Source: Phascolarctobacterium sp. ET69 (GTDB lineage: Bacteria > Bacillota > Negativicutes > Acidaminococcales > Acidaminococcaceae). From it: DNA of 64,000 nt. The stretch is from contig NZ_JAMBLR010000006.1 in NCBI RefSeq assembly GCF_023336935.1, forward strand, positions 36,128 to 100,127. The letters run 5' to 3'. Below, piece after piece: positions 40,147 to 51,915 of this stretch. Position 1 is the first letter of the stretch. Each line of letters opens with the position of its first letter. The position numbers were made by a program, and so were the translations under genes. The notes beneath the pieces were generated by a model. That model made no database searches, was not told where the DNA came from, and worked only from the letters and a program-made list of their open reading frames with translations.

Positions 40147-41364
40147 TTAGCCTGCTATATATGTTACTGCGCTGAAAACAGCAAGCAAAAGTGCCGACAT
40201 CGGTACAAGTGTTTTTAGGCATTTAAAATAATCGGCTTTAAAATAATCGAGCGTTACAAGCAGGCACATATGTGTCGGTGTAAGCATCTGCCCGGCAACG
40301 CCAAATACCATGGCAATGCCCGCAAGCGTTAAATCTCCCGGTGCCATAGCGGCGATAATGGGCATTACTATGGCAACATGCCCCTGCGACATACCCGTAA
40401 GTATGCCGATAATAAATGATACGGCGGCAACAATGGCAGGTACCGGCAGCGGCGATTTTTGAAATTCGCTTACTATAAGGTGCAGTATGCCGGTATCGGT
40501 TAAAATTTGAATGAAGTAGAAAATGCAGACGATATTAAGCAGCATTTTCCTGTCGTACGCACCTGCAAAAACTTCTTTAATATTTAATGTATGGTTGGTA
40601 AAGCGCAGTACAAATATCATTGCAAAAACAACCAGAGCCATAGCGGCAGCCGCCGTAAAATTAAAAGCGGTTATTAAAATAAAGTTGGCGGCAACCGGGG
40701 CAATGGCAAAGCAAAGGGTTTTTAATTCTTTTGCAAGATTTACTTTTCCGGTTTCTGTAATAATGTGCGGCGGAAGTTTTAACGGGCGCATTAAAACCAG
40801 CCAGCCTACCAGGAAAAACAGCGGCGTAACCCACGCCAAATGCAGCAGCAGGCTGCTGAAGGGTATTGCGGCAATGCTGCATGCCATCAGCATGCCGGGA
40901 ATAATAGGGCTGGAAAATTCAAAAATATGGCGGAACCAGAAATTAATATTGGCTTTGTGTTCTGCCGTCAGGTTTAAACCTTTGGCTGTTATTTCAACAA
41001 TAGGGGCAGAAAAGCGCGCTCCGCCAAGCGAAGGCAGAAGCCCTAAAAATGCCGGCATAATGGCAAGCGTAAGGCGCGGGCTTTTAAGCAGGCGGTGCAG
41101 TGAACGCACAAGGTCATCCAAAATGCCGCCGGTGCGCAGCTCAATTTCCAGGCACATAACAAAGTACAAGGCAAAAATTAAATCGTAAGTGCGGTAAGCG
41201 CTGAAGGTTTCTATCCAGGCGTCCCACAAATAATGCGGCTGCGGGGCGGCAGCTGCCCAAATAAAAATTCCTGCCGTTAAAATTGCCGGCCCTATTGGCA
41301 CACGTCGGCGCAGCAGTACAATAATAATTAAAAGTGCTGAAATTAAAATTACAAAAATATTCAT
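40147..41364 (-). CDS. DUF401-family membrane transporter
   Basis: 405 residues with about 10-11 membrane helices. The LPSLGGARFSAPIVE and SSPIIPGMLMAC segments and the duplicated PLPVPAIVA/ISFIIGILTGMSQGHVAIVMPII region are typical of DUF401 membrane proteins related to organic-acid transporters. Substrate unknown. ATG with AAAGGTGG site. It is divergent from a LysR-type gene 112 bp away, which may control it. Confidence 0.8.
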   Translation of the reverse strand: MNIFVILISALLIIIVLLRRRVPIGPAILTAGIFIWAAAAPQPHYLWDAWIETFSAYRTYDLIFALYFVMCLEIELRTGGILDDLVRSLHRLLKSPRLTLAIMPAFLGLLPSLGGARFSAPIVEITAKGLNLTAEHKANINFWFRHIFEFSSPIIPGMLMACSIAAIPFSSLLLHLAWVTPLFFLVGWLVLMRPLKLPPHIITETGKVNLAKELKTLCFAIAPVAANFILITAFNFTAAAAMALVVFAMIFVLRFTNHTLNIKEVFAGAYDRKMLLNIVCIFYFIQILTDTGILHLIVSEFQKSPLPVPAIVAAVSFIIGILTGMSQGHVAIVMPIIAAMAPGDLTLAGIAMVFGVAGQMLTPTHMCLLVTLDYFKADYFKCLKTLVPMSALLLAVFSAVTYIAG

Positions 41365-41476
41365 AATTTAACCACCTTTTTTATTTATGAAGAAAGTTTA
41401 ACACGTTTTCAGGCTATTGAAAAATATGAATATAGTAGTAAGATAATAAGTAAATACTAATAACGAGGAAAATAAA

Positions 41477-42376
41477 ATGACAATCCGTTATCTGGAAATT
41501 TTTGTGGAAGTATGTAAATACATGAACATGAGCAGAGCGGCGCAGTCGCTGATGATTTCGCAATCGTCCGTCAGCCAGGCGGTTAAGGCGCTGGAAAAAG
41601 AATATAATGTGCTTTTGTTTGAACGCCTGAACCATAATCTTTATTTAACCGCTGCCGGAGAGAAAATGTTATACCTTGCAACGCAGGTTTTAAAAAGCAT
41701 CGGGCGCTTGAGTTCTGCCATGCATAATGCGCCGGTATCGCTTAATATCGGTTCGTGCAATACGGTGGGCGCAAGTTTTCTGTATCCGCTGCTGGCGGAA
41801 TTTAAAAAGCGCAGCCCGGATATTCATATCAGCGCCGAGATAAGCAATACACAAACCTTAACGGAGAAAATTTTAAACAGCAGCCTTGATCTGGCAATAG
41901 TTCCGGAAACGGTGCAGCAGGATTCTTTTGAGTATCTGCCGTTTTTTGATGATGACATAGTTGTTATATGCTGGCCGGGGCATCTGCTGGAAGGACGTAC
42001 GGCAGCGCTTGAAGAAATTGCCGGAGAAGTTTTTGTGGGCAGGGAAAACGGCAGTGCGACAGACCTGCTTTTAAAAAATGTATTTGCCAAAAACGGGCTG
42101 CCGCTGAAGATTAACTGCGTCTGCAACAGTGCTGCTTCTGTAAAGCTTGCTGTAAAAAATAAAATGGGCATAGCTTTTATTTCGCGCTTTTTGGTTAAGC
42201 GTGAGCTTAAAGAGCATAAACTTGGGTGCATTAACCTTTGCAGCAAGGTGTTTACGCGGCGTTTTGGCATTATTTACCATAAGGATAAAGTTTTAAGCAA
42301 AGAATTTACCAGGTTTACCGGTTTTTGCAGGCAGCTTGGGCGGCAGGGATTGGAAACTCTGCTTGACGATAATTAA
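41477..42376 (+). CDS. LysR-family transcriptional regulator
   Basis: 299 residues: N-terminal winged HTH (about 1-60) with MTIRYLEIFVEVCKYMNMSRAAQSLMISQSSVSQAVKALE shown in part by AAQSLMISQSSVSQAVKAL, then a periplasmic-binding-like effector domain (about 88-290). Ligand unknown. Divergent from the DUF401 transporter, whose expression it probably controls from the shared 112-bp intergenic region. The DUF2284 gene follows 16 bp later. Confidence 0.9.
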   Translation: MTIRYLEIFVEVCKYMNMSRAAQSLMISQSSVSQAVKALEKEYNVLLFERLNHNLYLTAAGEKMLYLATQVLKSIGRLSSAMHNAPVSLNIGSCNTVGASFLYPLLAEFKKRSPDIHISAEISNTQTLTEKILNSSLDLAIVPETVQQDSFEYLPFFDDDIVVICWPGHLLEGRTAALEEIAGEVFVGRENGSATDLLLKNVFAKNGLPLKINCVCNSAASVKLAVKNKMGIAFISRFLVKRELKEHKLGCINLCSKVFTRRFGIIYHKDKVLSKEFTRFTGFCRQLGRQGLETLLDDN

Positions 42377-42391
42377 ACAGGAGGGGTTACA

Positions 42392-42946
42392 ATGGAAAAA
42401 GATTTGCAGGTTTTAATAGAAAAAGCACTGGCGGCAGGTGCTTCCGCAGCCAGAGTTGTGGATGTAAACAAGATAAAAACGGGTTCGTGGACGCGCTGGA
42501 AATGCCAGTACGGCTGCCCGAATTACGGTAAAACTTTGTGCTGCCCGCCGTATTCTCCGGATTATGAAGCTACGCAGCGCTTTTTGAGCGAGTATCAGAA
42601 AGGCATTATTGTGCAGTACACCATGCAGCTTGACCCTACCGGACCGGCTGATTTTGAGCGTGCGGATTTGCAGCTGAGCAACGAACTTCTGCGCATTTTG
42701 CTGGAACTGGAACGCGAAGCATTTTTGCTTAATCATTATAAGGCATTTGCGCTTAAAGCGGGGCGCTGCCGTTTGTGCGAAAAATGTAATCTGGAGCATT
42801 GCGTGCATCCAACCAAAGCACGCCCCTCGCTGGAAGCCTGCGGCATAGATGTGTTCGCGCTGGCGCGTGACAACGGTTTTGACATGGATGTAGTAACCGG
42901 GCCGATAACCAAACTGGATATTTACGGCATGGTGCTGGTGGAATAA
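42392..42946 (+). CDS. DUF2284 cysteine-rich metal-binding protein
   Basis: 184 residues with conserved Cys clusters: WKCQYGCPNYGKTLCCPPYSP (shown as CQYGCPNYGKTLCCPPYSP) near residues 34-53 and GRCRLCEKCNLEHCVHP near 125-141. This matches DUF2284, predicted metal or Fe-S binding proteins of unknown activity. GGAGGGG site. Downstream of the LysR gene, with which it may be co-transcribed. Confidence 0.82.
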   Translation: MEKDLQVLIEKALAAGASAARVVDVNKIKTGSWTRWKCQYGCPNYGKTLCCPPYSPDYEATQRFLSEYQKGIIVQYTMQLDPTGPADFERADLQLSNELLRILLELEREAFLLNHYKAFALKAGRCRLCEKCNLEHCVHPTKARPSLEACGIDVFALARDNGFDMDVVTGPITKLDIYGMVLVE

Positions 42947-43067
42947 TTGTTTACAAATTTGTCAACGGGTGTTTGCCGTTATGGCTTTAAAAGCAAAAAC
43001 GAAAATGATATAATTATACTATTAGATAATTTTTATATTTTATATAGAACAGGATGTGGATTGATTA

Positions 43068-43820
43068 ATGAAATTAGTTTCGTGGAATGTAAATGGTTTA
43101 AGAGCCTGCATGAATAAGGGCTTTAAAAATTTTATGGACAGCGTTGACGCCGATGTTTTCTGCGTGCAGGAAACCAAGATGCAGCGCGAGCAGGCTAATT
43201 TTGAGTTTCCCGGTTATTTTGAATACTGGAACAGCGCCGAGAAAAAAGGTTATTCCGGCACGGCAATTTTCAGTAAAACGGAACCAATCAGTGTAACTTA
43301 CGATATGGGCATTGAAGAACATGATAAGGAAGGGCGCATTATTTGTGCGGAATACGATAAGTTTTACCTTGTCAATGTTTATGTTCCCAACGCCCAGCGT
43401 GATTTGGCGCGTTTGCCGTACCGCGTAACATGGGAAGATGCCTTCCGCAGTTATGTCGGCGAACTGAACGTCAGGAAACCGGTGCTTATCTGCGGCGATA
43501 TGAATGTGGCACGTAATTTCATTGATATTAAAAACGCCAAAAACAATGTCGGCAATGCCGGTTTTACCAACGAAGAACGTGCAAAAATGGAAGAACTTTT
43601 GCAGTCCGGCTTTGTAGATTCTTACCGCCATTTATATCCTGATAAGGAAGGCGCTTATACATGGTGGTCCTACATGTTTAAAGCACGCGAAAAGAACGTG
43701 GGATGGCGTATTGACTACTTCCTTGTATCACAGAAAATGCAGGACGAAATTGAGGACGCATTGATTTACCCTGAGATTATGGGCAGCGACCACTGCCCTG
43801 TAGGTTTGATTTTAAAATAA
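43068..43820 (+). CDS. exoA: Exodeoxyribonuclease III
   Basis: 250 residues of the ExoIII/APE1 family: MKLVSWNVNGLRACM, catalytic Glu in VQETKMQ, CGDMNVAR, and GSDHCPVGL at the end. Removes 3' blocking groups and cleaves at abasic sites in base excision repair. A TATAAT-like sequence at about 43010 may be its promoter. It stands before uvrBAC with 18 bp between, giving a DNA-repair gene cluster. Confidence 0.95.
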   Translation: MKLVSWNVNGLRACMNKGFKNFMDSVDADVFCVQETKMQREQANFEFPGYFEYWNSAEKKGYSGTAIFSKTEPISVTYDMGIEEHDKEGRIICAEYDKFYLVNVYVPNAQRDLARLPYRVTWEDAFRSYVGELNVRKPVLICGDMNVARNFIDIKNAKNNVGNAGFTNEERAKMEELLQSGFVDSYRHLYPDKEGAYTWWSYMFKAREKNVGWRIDYFLVSQKMQDEIEDALIYPEIMGSDHCPVGLILK

Positions 43821-43838
43821 TGCTGTGAGGCGTTAATT

Positions 43839-45848
43839 ATGGATTTTAACATAAAGGCACCGTTTGAACCTGCCGGTGACCAGCCGCAGGCCATAGAAGA
43901 ACTTGTTGACGGTGTAAACAAAGGGCTGCATACGCAGGTGCTTCTGGGTGCAACCGGCACGGGCAAAACCTATACCATTGCGCAGGTTATTAACCGTGTG
44001 CGCAAACCGATTCTTGTTATTGCGCACAACAAAACACTGGCGGCCCAGCTTGCCAGCGAGTTAAAGGCGTTTTTTCCGGATAACGCGGTTGAATATTTTG
44101 TATCTTACTACGATTATTATCAGCCGGAAGCCTATATTCCGCAGAGCGATACTTATATTGAAAAGGACGCTTCCATTAACGACGAGATTGATAAACTGCG
44201 CCACTCTGCCACCAGCGCGCTGTTTGAACGCCGCGACGTAATTATTGTAGCCAGTGTGTCGTGCATTTATGGCCTGGGCGCACCGCAGGAATACTACGAT
44301 ATGGTGCTTTCGCTGAGGACGGGGCAGATTATTGACCGCCAGGCTATTTTGCGCAAGCTGGTGGAAATTCAGTATGACCGCAACGATATTGCTTTTCAGC
44401 GCGGCACATTCCGCGTGCGCGGTGATATAATTGAAGTTATTCCTGCCGGTTACAATGAAAAAGCCGTGCGCATAGAAATGTTTGACGACGAGGTAGACCG
44501 CATACTGGAAATTGATGTGCTGACCGGTGAAGTGCTGGCGCAGCGCACGCATGTGGCAATTTTTCCGGCATCGCACTATGTAACTTCGCGCGAGAATCTG
44601 GAACGCGCGATGGAAGACATAAAGGTTGAACTGAAAGAACGGCTGGAATACCTGAATGAGCATAACAAGCTGCTGGAGGCGCAGCGCCTTGAGCAGCGTA
44701 CAAATTACGATTTGGAAATGATGAACGAAATGGGCTACTGCTCCGGCATCGAAAACTATTCGCGCCATCTGGCAGGGCGCAAGGCTGGCGAAGCGCCGTT
44801 TACGCTGGTAAATTATTTCCCGGATGATTTCTTGCTGGTGGTTGACGAATCGCACGTTACGCTGCCGCAGATACGCGCCATGTACGCCGGTGACCGTTCG
44901 CGCAAGGAAATGCTTGTGGAGCACGGTTTCCGCCTGCCGTCGGCGTTTGATAACCGCCCGCTGACTTTTGACGAGTTTCAGTCGCAGATAAAGCAGGCAA
45001 TTTACGTATCGGCAACGCCTGCCAAATACGAACTGGAACATGCCGATAAGGTTGTGGAGCAGATTATCCGCCCGACAGGGCTTTTAGACCCCAAAATTGA
45101 AATACGCCCGATTAAGGGGCAGATTGACGATTTGCTGACGGAAATAAATAAAGTAACCGCTGCCGGTGAGCGCACGCTGGTAACAACGCTGACCAAGCGC
45201 ATGGCGGAGGATTTGACGGATTACCTTAAAACCGCCGGTGTACGCGTGCGTTACCTGCATTCGGAAATTGCCACGATTGAGCGCGGTGCGATTATTGACG
45301 ACCTGCGCAGCGGCAAGTTTGATGTGCTGGTAGGCATTAACCTTCTGCGCGAAGGGCTTGATTTGCCGGAAGTTTCGCTGATAGCCATTCTGGATGCCGA
45401 TAAGGAAGGCTTCCTGCGCAGCGATACTTCCATGATTCAGACTATCGGGCGTGCGGCCCGCAACGAGCACGGGCGCGTAATTATGTATGCAGACCGCATA
45501 ACGGATTCGATGCAGCGCGCCATTGATGAAACCGAACGCCGCCGTGAAAAACAGGCGGCTTACAATAAAGAACACGGCATTACGCCGAAAACGGTTTACA
45601 AAGAGCAGCGCCAGCTGATTAAGCTGACCAAGGTTGCCGAAGAAACCGGCATTGATGATTACAGCGAAAAGGCACTGAAAAAACGCAGCATTAAAGAAAT
45701 TGAAAAACTGGCGCGCACACTGGAAAAAGAAATGACGGAAGCCGCCAAAGCACTTGACTTTGAACGCGCTGCCGAACTGCGCGACCGTTTGATTGTAACC
45801 AAAGGGCTGCTGGGCGAAAAATTAGTGCCTAAGAAACGTAAAAAATAG
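43839..45848 (+). CDS. uvrB: Excinuclease ABC subunit B
   Basis: 669 residues. Walker [14 protein letters not shown] (about 37-49), the beta-hairpin region [31 protein letters not shown] motif II, helicase motifs through IGRAARN, and a C-terminal UVR domain ([21 protein letters not shown] in part). It verifies lesions handed over by UvrA and recruits UvrC. First gene of uvrBAC; 8 bp separate it from uvrA. Confidence 0.98.
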   Translation: MDFNIKAPFEPAGDQPQAIEELVDGVNKGLHTQVLLGATGTGKTYTIAQVINRVRKPILVIAHNKTLAAQLASELKAFFPDNAVEYFVSYYDYYQPEAYIPQSDTYIEKDASINDEIDKLRHSATSALFERRDVIIVASVSCIYGLGAPQEYYDMVLSLRTGQIIDRQAILRKLVEIQYDRNDIAFQRGTFRVRGDIIEVIPAGYNEKAVRIEMFDDEVDRILEIDVLTGEVLAQRTHVAIFPASHYVTSRENLERAMEDIKVELKERLEYLNEHNKLLEAQRLEQRTNYDLEMMNEMGYCSGIENYSRHLAGRKAGEAPFTLVNYFPDDFLLVVDESHVTLPQIRAMYAGDRSRKEMLVEHGFRLPSAFDNRPLTFDEFQSQIKQAIYVSATPAKYELEHADKVVEQIIRPTGLLDPKIEIRPIKGQIDDLLTEINKVTAAGERTLVTTLTKRMAEDLTDYLKTAGVRVRYLHSEIATIERGAIIDDLRSGKFDVLVGINLLREGLDLPEVSLIAILDADKEGFLRSDTSMIQTIGRAARNEHGRVIMYADRITDSMQRAIDETERRREKQAAYNKEHGITPKTVYKEQRQLIKLTKVAEETGIDDYSEKALKKRSIKEIEKLARTLEKEMTEAAKALDFERAAELRDRLIVTKGLLGEKLVPKKRKK

Positions 45849-45856
45849 AGGAAAAC

Positions 45857-48700
45857 ATGAAAGACCAGATTATTGTAAAAGGAGCAAGACAGCATAATTT
45901 AAAAAATATTACCGTGGAAATACCGCGCGACAAACTGGTGGTAATTACGGGTTTAAGCGGCAGCGGCAAATCGTCGCTGGCGTTTGATACTATTTATGCT
46001 GAAGGGCAGCGCCGCTATGTGGAATCGCTTTCGGCCTATGCCCGCCAGTTTTTGGGGCAGATGGACAAGCCTGACGTTGATTATATTGAAGGACTTAGCC
46101 CTGCTATTTCCATTGACCAGAAAACAACCAGCCGCAACCCGCGTTCTACCGTTGGCACCGTTACGGAAATTTACGATTATTTAAGGCTGCTGTTTGCGCG
46201 TATCGGCGAGCCGCACTGCCCTAAATGCGGTAAGTTGATTGAACGCCAGACCGTGCAGCAGATTGTAGACCATGTACTGGCCATGCCGCAGGGAACAAGG
46301 TTTATGGTAATGGCGCCGCTGGTGCGCGGACGCAAGGGCGAACATGCCAAAATAATGGACCAGATGCGCAAAGCGGGTTACGTCCGTATATTTGTTGACG
46401 GCGAAGTGCGTACCCTTGATGAAGAAATTAAGTTGGAAAAAAATAAAAAGCACAGCCTGTCCGTCGTTATCGACCGACTTGCTGTGCGTGACGGCATTAC
46501 GCAGCGCCTTACAGATTCCGTGGAAACGGCACTGAAGCTGGCGGAAGGGCTTGTTGAAATTAATGTTATCGGCGGCGAAACGCAGATGTACAGCGAAAAC
46601 TTTGCGTGCAGCGACTGCGGCATCAGCCTGCCGGAAATTGAGCCGCGCCTGTTTTCGTTTAACAACCCTATGGGTGCCTGCCCGGCCTGTACCGGCCTTG
46701 GCATGAATATGGAACTGGATAAATCGCTGATTATTCCGGACGGCAGCAAAACCTTTGCCGAAGGCGTTATTGCCGCGCTTTCAACAAACCAGGAAGCCTA
46801 CCATATGAAGCAGCTGGCAGCTGTTTTAAGTTATTACGGTTATTCGCTTGATACCGTATGGAACGACCTGCCCAAAGATATGCAGGAAATTTTGTGGTAC
46901 GGCAGTGGCGAACAGAAATTTTCATTTATGTATGAAAATTTGCAGGGCGAAGTAAAAAAACATACCACGCCGTTTGAAGGCATAATTCCGCTTTTGCGCC
47001 GCCGTCACCGCGAGGCGTTCAGCGAGCGCATGCGCCTTGATATTGAAAGCTTTATGACGAGTACGCCCTGCCCGGTGTGCCACGGTGCGCGTTTAAAACC
47101 GGAGGTGCTCTCGATACTCGTCGGCGGCAAAAATATTTGTGAAGTTACTGCCCTTACCGTGCGTGACGCGATAAACTTTTTTGAAACGCTGAACCTTACG
47201 GAACGCCAGCAGTTTATTGCCCGCCAGATTTTAAAGGAAATACTGGCACGCCTGCGTTTTTTAAATGATGTAGGGCTTGATTATTTAACGCTTGACCGTG
47301 CTGCCGGTACGTTAAGCGGCGGCGAAGCGCAGCGCATACGCCTTGCTACGCAGATAGGCAGCGGGCTTGTCGGCGTGCTGTACATTCTGGATGAGCCTTC
47401 TATCGGCCTGCATCAGCGCGATAACAGCAAACTTCTGGCAACTCTGCAGCACCTGCGTGATTTGGGCAACACGCTGCTGGTGGTTGAACACGACGAAGAA
47501 ACCATGTATGCGGCAGACCAGATTATTGATATCGGCCCCGGTGCCGGTGAACACGGCGGCAATGTGGTTGCGCAGGGCACGGCAGAAGAAATCAAACTGG
47601 TGGAAAACTCCGTTACCGGGCAGTATTTAAGCGGCCGCAAGTTTATCCCCGTGCCGAAAAAACGCCGTGAGTGCGACGGGCGTTATATAGAAATTATCGG
47701 CGCTAAAGCCAATAACCTTAAAAACATAGATGTAAAAATTCCGCTGGGCGTGTTTACCGTTGTTACCGGCGTCAGCGGCAGCGGCAAATCCACGCTCATT
47801 AACGATATTTTGTACAACGCGCTGGCTGCAAAGCTGCACGGTGCGCGTCTGCGCCCTTCGGAACATAAGGAAATCCGCGGGCTGGAAAATATCGACAAAA
47901 TTATTAATATCGACCAGTCGCCGATTGGGCGTACACCGCGCAGCAACCCGGCAACATATACGGGCGTGTTTGATTTTATACGCGAATTGTTCAGCCAGAC
48001 CAACGAGGCCAAAATGCGCGGCTACAAGCCGGGGCGTTTCAGCTTTAACGTAAAGGGCGGCCGCTGCGAAGCCTGCCGCGGCGACGGTATGAACAAAATT
48101 GAAATGAACTTTCTGCCGGATGTGTATGTGCCGTGCGAAGTTTGCCACGGTGCGCGCTATAACCGCGATACGCTGGAAGTGCATTATAAAGGCAAAAGCA
48201 TTGCCGAAGTGCTGGACATGACGGTAACGGAAGCCTGCGAATTTTTTAAGAACCTGCCGCGTATTGCACGTAAATTGCAGGTGCTGGAAGATGTTGGGCT
48301 TGGCTATATCCATCTGGGGCAGGCGGCAACAACGCTTAGCGGCGGCGAAGCGCAGCGCGTAAAACTGGCAACGGAGCTCAGCCGCCGCAGCACAGGCAAA
48401 ACGCTGTATATTCTGGACGAACCTACAACCGGCCTGCATATTGCCGATGTACACAAGCTGCTGGATGTTTTGCAGCGTCTTGTGGAAGCCGGTGACAGCG
48501 TTGTTGTTATCGAGCACAACCTTGATGTTATTAAAACTGCTGATTATTTAATTGACCTCGGCCCCGAAGGCGGCGATAAAGGCGGCACGCTTGTTGCCTG
48601 CGGTACGCCGGAAGAAATGGCCAAAGTAAAAAAATCCTACACCGGCCAGTATGTAAAGCAGGTTTTAAAACAGGCTAAAGACAACGGGTGGTACCAATGA
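45857..48700 (+). CDS. uvrA: Excinuclease ABC subunit A
   Basis: 947 residues with two ABC ATPase modules: Walker [14 protein letters not shown] near residue 32 and [15 protein letters not shown] near 641, with signature [12 protein letters not shown] and [12 protein letters not shown]. Zinc motifs CPKCGK, CSDCGI..CPACTG and CEACRGDG are present. As a dimer it scans DNA for bulky lesions. Its stop overlaps the uvrC start by ATGA. Confidence 0.98.
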   Translation: MKDQIIVKGARQHNLKNITVEIPRDKLVVITGLSGSGKSSLAFDTIYAEGQRRYVESLSAYARQFLGQMDKPDVDYIEGLSPAISIDQKTTSRNPRSTVGTVTEIYDYLRLLFARIGEPHCPKCGKLIERQTVQQIVDHVLAMPQGTRFMVMAPLVRGRKGEHAKIMDQMRKAGYVRIFVDGEVRTLDEEIKLEKNKKHSLSVVIDRLAVRDGITQRLTDSVETALKLAEGLVEINVIGGETQMYSENFACSDCGISLPEIEPRLFSFNNPMGACPACTGLGMNMELDKSLIIPDGSKTFAEGVIAALSTNQEAYHMKQLAAVLSYYGYSLDTVWNDLPKDMQEILWYGSGEQKFSFMYENLQGEVKKHTTPFEGIIPLLRRRHREAFSERMRLDIESFMTSTPCPVCHGARLKPEVLSILVGGKNICEVTALTVRDAINFFETLNLTERQQFIARQILKEILARLRFLNDVGLDYLTLDRAAGTLSGGEAQRIRLATQIGSGLVGVLYILDEPSIGLHQRDNSKLLATLQHLRDLGNTLLVVEHDEETMYAADQIIDIGPGAGEHGGNVVAQGTAEEIKLVENSVTGQYLSGRKFIPVPKKRRECDGRYIEIIGAKANNLKNIDVKIPLGVFTVVTGVSGSGKSTLINDILYNALAAKLHGARLRPSEHKEIRGLENIDKIINIDQSPIGRTPRSNPATYTGVFDFIRELFSQTNEAKMRGYKPGRFSFNVKGGRCEACRGDGMNKIEMNFLPDVYVPCEVCHGARYNRDTLEVHYKGKSIAEVLDMTVTEACEFFKNLPRIARKLQVLEDVGLGYIHLGQAATTLSGGEAQRVKLATELSRRSTGKTLYILDEPTTGLHIADVHKLLDVLQRLVEAGDSVVVIEHNLDVIKTADYLIDLGPEGGDKGGTLVACGTPEEMAKVKKSYTGQYVKQVLKQAKDNGWYQ

Positions 48701-50523
48701 ACGAAAACATAGCCAAAGCACTGGCGGTACTGCCCGATAAGCCCGGCGTATACCTGATGCACGACGAACACGGCAAAGTAATTTATGTCGGCAAGGCCGT
48801 TGTGCTTAAAAACCGCGTGCGCAGTTATTTCCGCAATCTGGCCTCGCATACGGTTAAGGTTAAAGCGCTGGTCAGCAAAGTTGCGGAAATTGAAACCATT
48901 GTTACCGACAGTGAAGTGGAAGCGCTGATTCTGGAGTGCAACCTTATAAAAAAATACCGTCCGCGCTACAACATTATGCTGAAGGACGATAAAACCTACC
49001 CTTATTTAAAGGTAACAATGGCAGAAGATTTTCCGCGTATTTATGTTACGCGGCGGCTTATCCGCGACGGCAGCAAATATTACGGCCCTTATGCCGATGC
49101 CGGTGCGATGCACGCCACGGTAAAACTTTTACGGACGATGTTTCCGCTGCGTACCTGCCGCAAAATGAATCAGGAGCGCCCGTGCCTGCAATATCACATT
49201 AAACGCTGCCTTGCTCCGTGCGCAGGGCTTGTAAGCAGGGAAGAATACGGGGCAATGATACGCAGCGTATGCATGGTGCTTGACGGACGTACGAGTGAGC
49301 TGGAAAAAGACTTAAAGCAGCGTATGCAAAATGCCGCCGAAAATTATGCTTTTGAAGAAGCGGCGCGCCTGCGCGACCAGCTGGCGGCTGTAAAACGTCT
49401 GGACGAATCGCAGAAGGCAGTTACCGGCGGCGGTGATATGGATGTAGTCGGTTATGCCAAAGACGATACCGGCATTTGCCTGCAAATATTTTTTGTGCGC
49501 AGCGGCAAGCTGATTGGGCGTGAGAATTTCTTTCTGCCCGACGGCGGCGACAGCAGGCAGGAAGTGGTAACGGCGTTTATCAAGCAGTATTACAATGATG
49601 CTTCGTTTATACCGCGCGAGATAATTCTGCCGGATTTGCCGGAAGAAGATGAAACTGCGGTGCTTACTACCTGGCTGACGGAAAAAGCCGGACACAAGGT
49701 TGAATTTATCCGCCCGCAGCGCGGAACCAAGCGTGACCTTTTGCAGCTGGCTGATGAAAATGCGGGCAAGCTTCTTGAAGAACGCCTGCGCAAAGGCAAA
49801 ATTAGCTTAAAAACGGACGAAGAAGCTACGGAAGAACTGCAAAGGGCACTGAGCCTGCCGGACCCGCTGGAACGCATGGACTGCTTTGATATCTCGCATA
49901 CGCAGGGCTCGGAAACGGTTGCATCCATGGTTGTGTTCCGCAACGGAAAACCGAGTAAAAAAGATTACCGCAAATATAAAATTGTCAGCGCCGAAGGCAA
50001 GCCCGACGATTTTAAATCCATGCAGGAGGTTGTGTACCGCCGCTATAAGGATTACGAGGATTTGCCGAGTTTGGTTGTTATTGACGGCGGCAAAGGTCAG
50101 CTGAGCAGCGCACTGGAGGTTATCCGCGGGCTGGGGCTGCACGAACTGCCGGTAATAGGCCTTGCCAAGCGCGAAGAAGAAATTTTTACCGAAGGCAGCC
50201 ACGAAAGCATTATGCTGGACAGGGAATCGGCATCGCTGCATTTAATTCAGCGTATCCGCGACGAAGCGCACCGCTTTGCAATAACCTATCACCGCAAGCT
50301 GCGCGGCAAACGCAATCTGCGTTCGGTGCTGGACCATATCGAAGGCATTGGCCCCAAACGGCGGCAGGCTTTGTGGCTTAAATTTAAGTCTATTGACGCC
50401 ATTAAAGCGGCCAGCGTGGAAGAACTTGCGGATACGGAAAGCATGAATTATCCTGCGGCGCAGAAAATATATGACTTTTTCCGCATGGATTTGCCGGAAA
50501 AGGCTGAAGTGTTAAAAAATTGA
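48697..50523 (+). CDS. uvrC: Excinuclease ABC subunit C
   Basis: 608 residues. GIY-YIG nuclease domain ([19 protein letters not shown], about 15-33), UVR domain near residue 200, RNase H-like endonuclease domain ([28 protein letters not shown]) and C-terminal helix-hairpin-helix pair ([16 protein letters not shown]). It cuts both sides of the lesion. Start ATG 48697 overlaps the uvrA stop; a GTG at 48688 is in frame. Confidence 0.98.
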   Translation: MNENIAKALAVLPDKPGVYLMHDEHGKVIYVGKAVVLKNRVRSYFRNLASHTVKVKALVSKVAEIETIVTDSEVEALILECNLIKKYRPRYNIMLKDDKTYPYLKVTMAEDFPRIYVTRRLIRDGSKYYGPYADAGAMHATVKLLRTMFPLRTCRKMNQERPCLQYHIKRCLAPCAGLVSREEYGAMIRSVCMVLDGRTSELEKDLKQRMQNAAENYAFEEAARLRDQLAAVKRLDESQKAVTGGGDMDVVGYAKDDTGICLQIFFVRSGKLIGRENFFLPDGGDSRQEVVTAFIKQYYNDASFIPREIILPDLPEEDETAVLTTWLTEKAGHKVEFIRPQRGTKRDLLQLADENAGKLLEERLRKGKISLKTDEEATEELQRALSLPDPLERMDCFDISHTQGSETVASMVVFRNGKPSKKDYRKYKIVSAEGKPDDFKSMQEVVYRRYKDYEDLPSLVVIDGGKGQLSSALEVIRGLGLHELPVIGLAKREEEIFTEGSHESIMLDRESASLHLIQRIRDEAHRFAITYHRKLRGKRNLRSVLDHIEGIGPKRRQALWLKFKSIDAIKAASVEELADTESMNYPAAQKIYDFFRMDLPEKAEVLKN

Positions 50524-50629
50524 AACATTTTCAATAATTATTTTCTTTTAGAATAAAGTGTGCTATAATAGGCACATAAGCAGTAACGGCTTGAAAAGAT
50601 TTAAAATGAAATAAAAGGAGATGGAATTT

Positions 50630-50788
50630 ATGGCAAAATGGGTATGCAATATCTGCGGTTACATTTATGACCCCGAAGTAGGTGACCCGGACAACGGCAT
50701 TGAAGCAGGCACCGCTTGGGAAGATGTACCGGAAGACTGGGTTTGCCCCCTCTGCGGCGTAGGCAAAGACCAGTTCAGCGAACAATAA
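50630..50788 (+). CDS. Rubredoxin
   Basis: 52 residues, [20 protein letters not shown] then [15 protein letters not shown]: the two CxxCG knuckles that bind a single iron. Small cytoplasmic electron carrier, typically serving oxygen or superoxide detoxification in anaerobes. AAGGAG site 8 bp before the ATG; TATAAT at about 50563 upstream. Monocistronic, followed by a terminator. Confidence 0.97.
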   Translation: MAKWVCNICGYIYDPEVGDPDNGIEAGTAWEDVPEDWVCPLCGVGKDQFSEQ

Positions 50789-50795
50789 GAAAATA

Positions 50796-50838
50796 AAAAC
50801 AGGCTTCGTACTTTTAATTAAGTATGGGGCCTGTTTTG
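50796..50838 (+). terminator. Rubredoxin terminator
   Basis: AAAACAGGC (50796-50804) pairs with GCCTGTTTT (50829-50837) around an inner GTACTT/AAGTAT stem. Confidence 0.87.
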
Positions 50839-50885
50839 TTTTCAGGATAAACTGATTGATAATTTTATAAAAGTTAGTTAAAAAA

Positions 50886-51032
50886 TATAGGAAGTATCTC
50901 TGTTCAGCTTGTCAAAAACGTCGCTCCTATTTGCGTTCGCCGAACCGGATATGCGGTCCGGCGCATGGGGGCTACAACAATTATTTAGCCGTCGCGATTT
51001 TGATCTGCGCTTCACATTGATACTTCCTATAT
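50886..51032. repeat. 147-bp palindromic unit with 14-bp terminal inverted repeats (MITE-like)
   Basis: ATATAGGAAGTATC at 50886-50899 is the exact reverse complement of 51019-51032. Inside are TCAAAA..TCGC with GCGA..TTTTGA and, at the centre, GCCGAACCG with CGGTCCGGC, so the whole unit folds as a long hairpin. The GC-rich core in an AT-rich gap looks foreign to the intergenic region. A T-run follows the right arm, so it could also end transcription of the convergent transglycosylase or rubredoxin genes. No gene inside. Confidence 0.55.
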
Positions 51033-51054
51033 CTTTTTATATCACGCGCAGTTT

Positions 51055-51915
51055 TTATAATTCCGTGCCGTCTGCCAGATAGATAGTTTTCTCTTTAGCG
51101 GCGTTGGCAACTGTTTCGCCTATAAAGCCGCGTTTAACCATGGTATCAAGCACTAAATGCTGGCGTTTTTTGCAGCCTTCGGGATTTTCGTACGGGTTAA
51201 GCGCGGACGGTGCGTACGGCAGCGAAGCGATAACCGCACATTCGGCGAGGTTCATTTCGGCAGGCGTTTTGCCGAAGTAACTGCGTGCAGCGGCAGTGAT
51301 TCCGGTTGCTCCGTTGCCGAAGTAGGTAGTGTTAAAATACATTTCCAGAATCTGGTCTTTGCTGAATTTATCTTCCAGCATCAGCGAGAACATGACATCA
51401 TAAACTTTGCGGCTCATTGTCTGTTCCTGGCTTAAAAACATATTTTTGGCAAGCTGCTGCGTAAGTGTGCTGCCTCCCTGCACAATTTCGCCGGCAGAAA
51501 TATTTACGAAAGTTGCACGCAGTATGCCGCCCATATCAACAGCACCGTGGCGGTAAAAATCGTGGTCCTCTATGGCTACCAGTGCCTGCTGCATAGCCGT
51601 CGGTATATCGGGCAGTGCAGTCCATTCCATACCGGCAGTACGTTCCTTAACCGTATTTTCAATAGTAAAGAGCATAAACATTTTTTGCAGCGGGTCAGGC
51701 CAGGTGTCACGCTCCGGCAGATATGGCAAAATTGTCATCAGCGTGCTTTCTGTCTGCTGATATTCGCTGACATGGTTTGCCTGTTCCTGTATCTGCGTTG
51801 TTGCTGCCTGCTGCGCCGGCTGCGGGTCTGTTTCGTAGCCTGCTATATTGGGGTAGTACATAAAAAGACCTGTTACAGCTGCCAGTATAATTAATAGTTT
51901 AATGATTTTTCCCAT
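51055..51915 (-). CDS. Monofunctional peptidoglycan transglycosylase (GT51)
   Basis: 286 residues: one N-terminal membrane anchor (about 5-22), a Gln-rich linker, then a GT51 domain with the catalytic Glu in VAIEDHDFYRHGAVD, GGSTLTQQLAKNMFLS, KVYDVMFSLMLED and ILEMYFNTTYFGNGATGI. It polymerises lipid II into glycan strands on the outer face of the inner membrane. There is no transpeptidase domain, so it is the Mtg type rather than a bifunctional PBP. Confidence 0.9.
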   Translation of the reverse strand: MGKIIKLLIILAAVTGLFMYYPNIAGYETDPQPAQQAATTQIQEQANHVSEYQQTESTLMTILPYLPERDTWPDPLQKMFMLFTIENTVKERTAGMEWTALPDIPTAMQQALVAIEDHDFYRHGAVDMGGILRATFVNISAGEIVQGGSTLTQQLAKNMFLSQEQTMSRKVYDVMFSLMLEDKFSKDQILEMYFNTTYFGNGATGITAAARSYFGKTPAEMNLAECAVIASLPYAPSALNPYENPEGCKKRQHLVLDTMVKRGFIGETVANAAKEKTIYLADGTEL

